From Tubulanus polymorphus (taxonomy: Eukaryota; Nemertea; Palaeonemertea; Tubulaniformes; Tubulanidae), in assembly GCF_964204645.1 (NCBI RefSeq), contig NC_134028.1, positions 20,558,153-20,622,152 on the forward strand: a stretch of 64,000 bases of DNA, written 5' to 3'. The notes beneath the pieces are model-generated. The model did no database searches. It worked only from the letters and a program-made list of their open reading frames with translations, and was not told the DNA's origin. Position numbers and translations under genes: made by a program. Positions within the stretch are counted from its first letter, which is position 1. Every line of letters starts with the position of its first letter. Shown piece by piece: positions 61,001 through 64,000 of the stretch.

Positions 61001-64000
61001 GATACGACATATGACATACGAGATACGACTTATTTACAGTACGGGTGTCCGTCCGCTAGCGCCACCGCAGTGTATATTTTTCAACATCTACTCGGCGTAC
61101 GACACGTGCGCAGGCAGTGACGTATACATTAACTATGAATATCAATATGCGAAAAACGTTTCATTTGAAACGAAAAATATTTAAAAATATTCGACCACTC
61201 CCGGGGACCGGCTTCTCGCTGTGACGACAGTGGGCCACTCTTAGTGTGAGACACCGATGGTCCGGTGATTCGAGTTGGCTCCAAATACGGGGCTACAGCC
61301 CCGAAATCCACCAAAAACGCCTCAAATTCCATTTTTGAGTGTACAAAAATCCCTCAAAAAGAGTTAGCCATGGCCCCTTCAAATTGGTGGTCACTAAGAA
61401 TTGCGCCTAGTCAAGGGTTTAAACTTCGCGTTCGATCGAGGGTTTTCGATGAAGAATGAAAGATGTATGTATATTACGAATGCCGATGACCAAAGAGTTT
61501 GAAAAAAATTCCGACACACGCGGAATCTGTTTAGTGTACTATGATTTCAACGAATGAATTGGAAACATGGACATGAATTAAAAATACTAAAGATAACATA
61601 AATTTATTGAATGAATTATTCATTAAATATCAGAATGGAGTTCCATTGTATCACTCTCAGCTCCTGGCCCTAGTCCAGCTGATTTCGTTTATCACGACGT
61701 TTTTTGCGACGGGTGCAAACGCAACATGCAACGTTTCGGTGTTCCGCTAATTCCCTGTCTAAAGAAATGTTACTTGATATTTCCATGGATCTCTTATCTT
61801 TACAAATGTAAGAGCTGTTGTGTTTTGCTGAAGACTTATGTATGTGGTTCCTGTACTTTTGTCAATAAACAGTTTTAAAACTGGCCATGATAATTGATAA
61901 GAATGATCTTAAATTGTATTCTCCGATTATGAAAGTTATTCAGATTCAGCCATTGGCCCTTTTCATGAAAGATGTCAGAAAAGAAAGATAGCCAAAAAGC
62001 CCTCAGAATACACAAGTACCTAAATTGAACAAATTTTCAGGGGAGGACCCCAGACTATGGCTTCAGAAAGACAGTGCCGCATACTGCCCTGACGGTTAGC
62101 GAAAACTGGCCAGTCTCGACTCTCAACGGCTGGTCTAGTGGACTCACCAGTCTGCCCCGGTAGCTCGATAGGGATGGAATTTAGCTGGGGATTTCACACC
62201 TTGAGAGAGAGCACGGGAGTTCTTAATCTGGATACCAGGGCGATATACGGGTTCCCTGGTTGTTTGGGATTCAAGAACTCAGGCAGGGGTGTCAAACAGC
62301 GGAGGAGGGGTACAAGGGAGCCGGGATTTCCGGCTGCGGATTTAGAATTTTGATTTCTGATGCAGAAAAGCCGGCGGTTACGGCGGGCGGTGAACAGTAG
62401 TTATTTTTTCTGCAGGCAGTGAGTAACCGGAACCCCGGCTCCTGAACACCAGGCCGTTTTCAGACCAAAGGAAGACAAGAAATAGCATAATATTATGAAC
62501 TTGAACAGTTTGATATCTTTTTAGTTTTGTGATTTGAAAAACCTTTCGTCGCCCGCGGGAGAGGAACGGCCGGCGCGCCTAGTCCAGGGTGTTCACAGTA
62601 TGGCCTAATCGTTGTGTCCGGTCCAGGTGTCCATTATCCAAAAGAAATCTATTTCTGGTTTGAATAAAATGTTGACTATGTTGGTTTTCATATAATTGAC
62701 GATGACTGTACGCGTCACCATGTTAAACGATTTATATGCAGTAAATATTGAAAAAACATACACTGTGGCGGCGCTAGCGGACGGACACCCGTACTGTAAA
62801 TAAGTCGTACCTCGTATGTCATATGTCGTATCTCGTATGTTGCATCTCATATCTCGTATGTTATATCTCATATCTCGTATGTCGTCTGAGGTCTTCCATA
62901 CAAAACACGTCTACCTATCATGACGCAGCTCTGCAGAGACTAAGGTGCAAGGTATCCGATTGGCTATTGAACAGCTGCGAGCGCCACGTGAAGGTTTAGT
63001 GATAGATGGCGCCAGTGCGTGGTCCTCAGTCTCTCGTCGCGTAAATACAATTATCCACCATTCGATGGACAATTTCCCTTAATTTGAGCAACGTTTGGGC
63101 TAAAGACTATTCGCAATCATCAGTACGTCTGAACCAATTCGCGAGGAGTTTTGCTAATCGCTTTAGATCTTTGGCTGAATTATTGTGGGATTTCTCACGT
63201 ACATATACGTGTGGGATATATTATGTTGACATGAAAAATCGCATTTTAGCTGGACGTTGAGAAAAGTGAAAATCCAAGGTCACACAATCCTTTTCCAAAC
63301 AATTGCGCTAAACGATTGGGCGAAATCAGTGCCCACTGGTATCACGCATGATTACATTTCTATATACCCAGCTGTAGATGGCTATTTCAACAATTTGAGA
63401 ACCGATCAAGATGCGAGATACGCGCTATTAGTGCAGTCGTGGAGGACAGCAAACCCGAAAATCAAAGGTATAAAATCATCGTGTCTGTCTTACCTGGTCT
63501 TACTTTAATTCGGCTCGGCTGAATGAATATTTGTGGTTTTGTCTTTAGGCCAGTTTCTGGCTTATAACCTATGCTGAGGGGGCGCCAAAACAGCATCATG
63601 GTTTCCAACAAAATCAGTTTAAGAGAGCTACGTCTTTTTCTTAGGGCCGAAATGTTCCTTTTTGCATCTGCCCTTTTGAAATGGTGTCTGTATTGAAATC
63701 TAGGACCGCTAGTATCTTCGGTCTAGTAGGCCATAGAAAGAGGTACCAAACTAGTCGGCGGACGTTTGGTTCATGTGATTGGAAATTTATACGAGGTTTA
63801 ATACGTCATTTTCAACTCCAAACGTGAGAATCTTAACTGATAACCTAGTTGACCTCAGATATAACTTCAAAACGGATGCTGTTAGTTTTTCTTTGCATCG
63901 ATAGGTAAGGCCAGTCTGCCGTTCGAGATTAACGATACTCCGAAGGAAGGGATTTGCGGTGTGGATCCGCCTGAAGGAACGGCAATCGGTACAGAGTTTA
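52089..64000 (+). CDS. polycystin-1-like protein (PKD repeats plus REJ module), partial
   Basis: The large ectodomain of a polycystin-1/REJ-type membrane receptor, incomplete at both ends. Exons: 52,089-52,225; 53,011-53,174; 53,626-54,237; 54,595-54,791; 55,443-55,548; 56,143-56,898; 57,076-59,355; 59,630-59,828; 60,528-60,626; 63,250-63,467; 63,905-64,000 (runs off). Phases agree at every junction except inside the third exon, which is one base short. PKD-type folds are shown by YEFGDGTPS, CAIDFGDGENV, WKFGAKTNA, HRFSNPGNFTIKA and SYTKSGTYDVSLNAMND. From about 58,650 on comes the REJ module: PPNVTLQIPDVC, LVVNIKGGYETT, STYDPDDPD, FDWYC, then CVTNCQ and GICGVDPPEGTAIGTEF. These proteins act in fertilisation or mechanosensing. 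GAIN/GPS, PLAT and transmembrane parts would lie beyond 64,000. The 5' exons are not recognised. Confidence 0.9.
52265..52724. mobile_element. MITE with CGGTTGCTCAAAGGTTGGT termini
   Basis: CCGGTTGCTCAAAGGTTGGT at 52,271 is mirrored by ACCAACCTTTGAGCAACCGT ending at 52,720. The 460-base element has no coding capacity and sits in an intron of the polycystin-like gene. Confidence 0.75.
54337..54540. mobile_element. short foldback MITE (GAGAAATCCCACAATA family)
   Basis: About 50-base inverted ends (GGGAGAAATCCCACAATAGT ... ATTCTTGAAT and the mirrored ATTCAAGAAT ... GTGGGATTTCTC) enclose about 100 bases. The same terminal sequence bounds the large element at 60,762-63,203. Confidence 0.8.
55269..55386. 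mobile_element. 118-bp hairpin MITE
   Basis: Two ~54-base arms are inverted: CTGGGGCCGGTCTTATAGAA on the left and its imperfect complement ending TCGGGCCCAGGG on the right, around a short AT-rich loop. It sits in an intron. Confidence 0.8.
60762..63203. mobile_element. 2.4-kb non-autonomous DNA element filling one intron
   Basis: The ends carry GGGAGAAATCCCATAATAAA and the mirrored TTATTGTGGGATTTCTCACG, the same family as the MITE at 54,337. Inside is a second inverted pair, 60,933-61,090 and 62,741-62,898, rich in ATACGAGATATGAG-like repeats. The centre has GC-rich unique sequence (about 62,100-62,600) but no transposase. It occupies most of the 2.6-kb intron before the exon at 63,250. Confidence 0.7.

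Overview
The window is animal nuclear DNA. It has short exons with GT/AG introns, TATA-box promoters, many fossil transposons, microsatellites, and genes such as betaine-homocysteine methyltransferase, a BMPER-like VWC/VWD protein and a polycystin-1/REJ-like protein. A secreted cationic peptide and a chromodomain gypsy element with an envelope gene fit a marine invertebrate (my guess is a lophotrochozoan). I cannot name the species from sequence alone.

Layout. 1-2,560: LINE tail and a 1.8 kb foldback element. 2,560-15,165: segmental duplication unit 1. It holds a large palindrome whose arms carry head-to-head copies of a small secreted-protein gene (A on -, B on +), then a 5'-truncated LINE, a BHMT gene (-) and the promoter and first exon of a BMPER-like gene (+). 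15,165-23,650: the rest of the BMPER-like gene (eight exons, with a 43-unit CTG repeat in intron 2), an antimicrobial-type peptide gene and a LINE 3' fragment. 23,655-35,590: duplication unit 2, with secreted-protein copies C (-) and D (+), a fragment E, an intact second BHMT, and an orphan copy of the BMPER-like signal-peptide exon where the duplication stops. 37,187-47,923: a young LTR retroelement with identical 595-bp LTRs, gag, pol in the gag frame after one TAG, a pol C-terminal chromodomain, an F-type env, and a candidate spliced antisense proline-rich gene before the 3' LTR. 48,962-49,680: a TA microsatellite and a decayed Penelope-like reverse transcriptase. 49,720-50,688: one GPCR exon (-). 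52,089-64,000: eleven exons of a polycystin-1-like gene (+) that runs off the window, its introns loaded with foldback/MITE elements.

The gene models of the two BHMTs, the BMPER-like gene and the polycystin-like gene rest on reading frames joined at consensus splice sites, with codon phase checked exon by exon. The exception is one polycystin exon, whose length is one base short of the phase needed. The points most worth a second look are the antisense gene and the chromodomain-plus-envelope combination in the retroelement, the palindromic family of small secreted proteins with no family I recognise, the two-cysteine cationic peptide precursor, and the duplication that left an orphan promoter plus signal-peptide exon.
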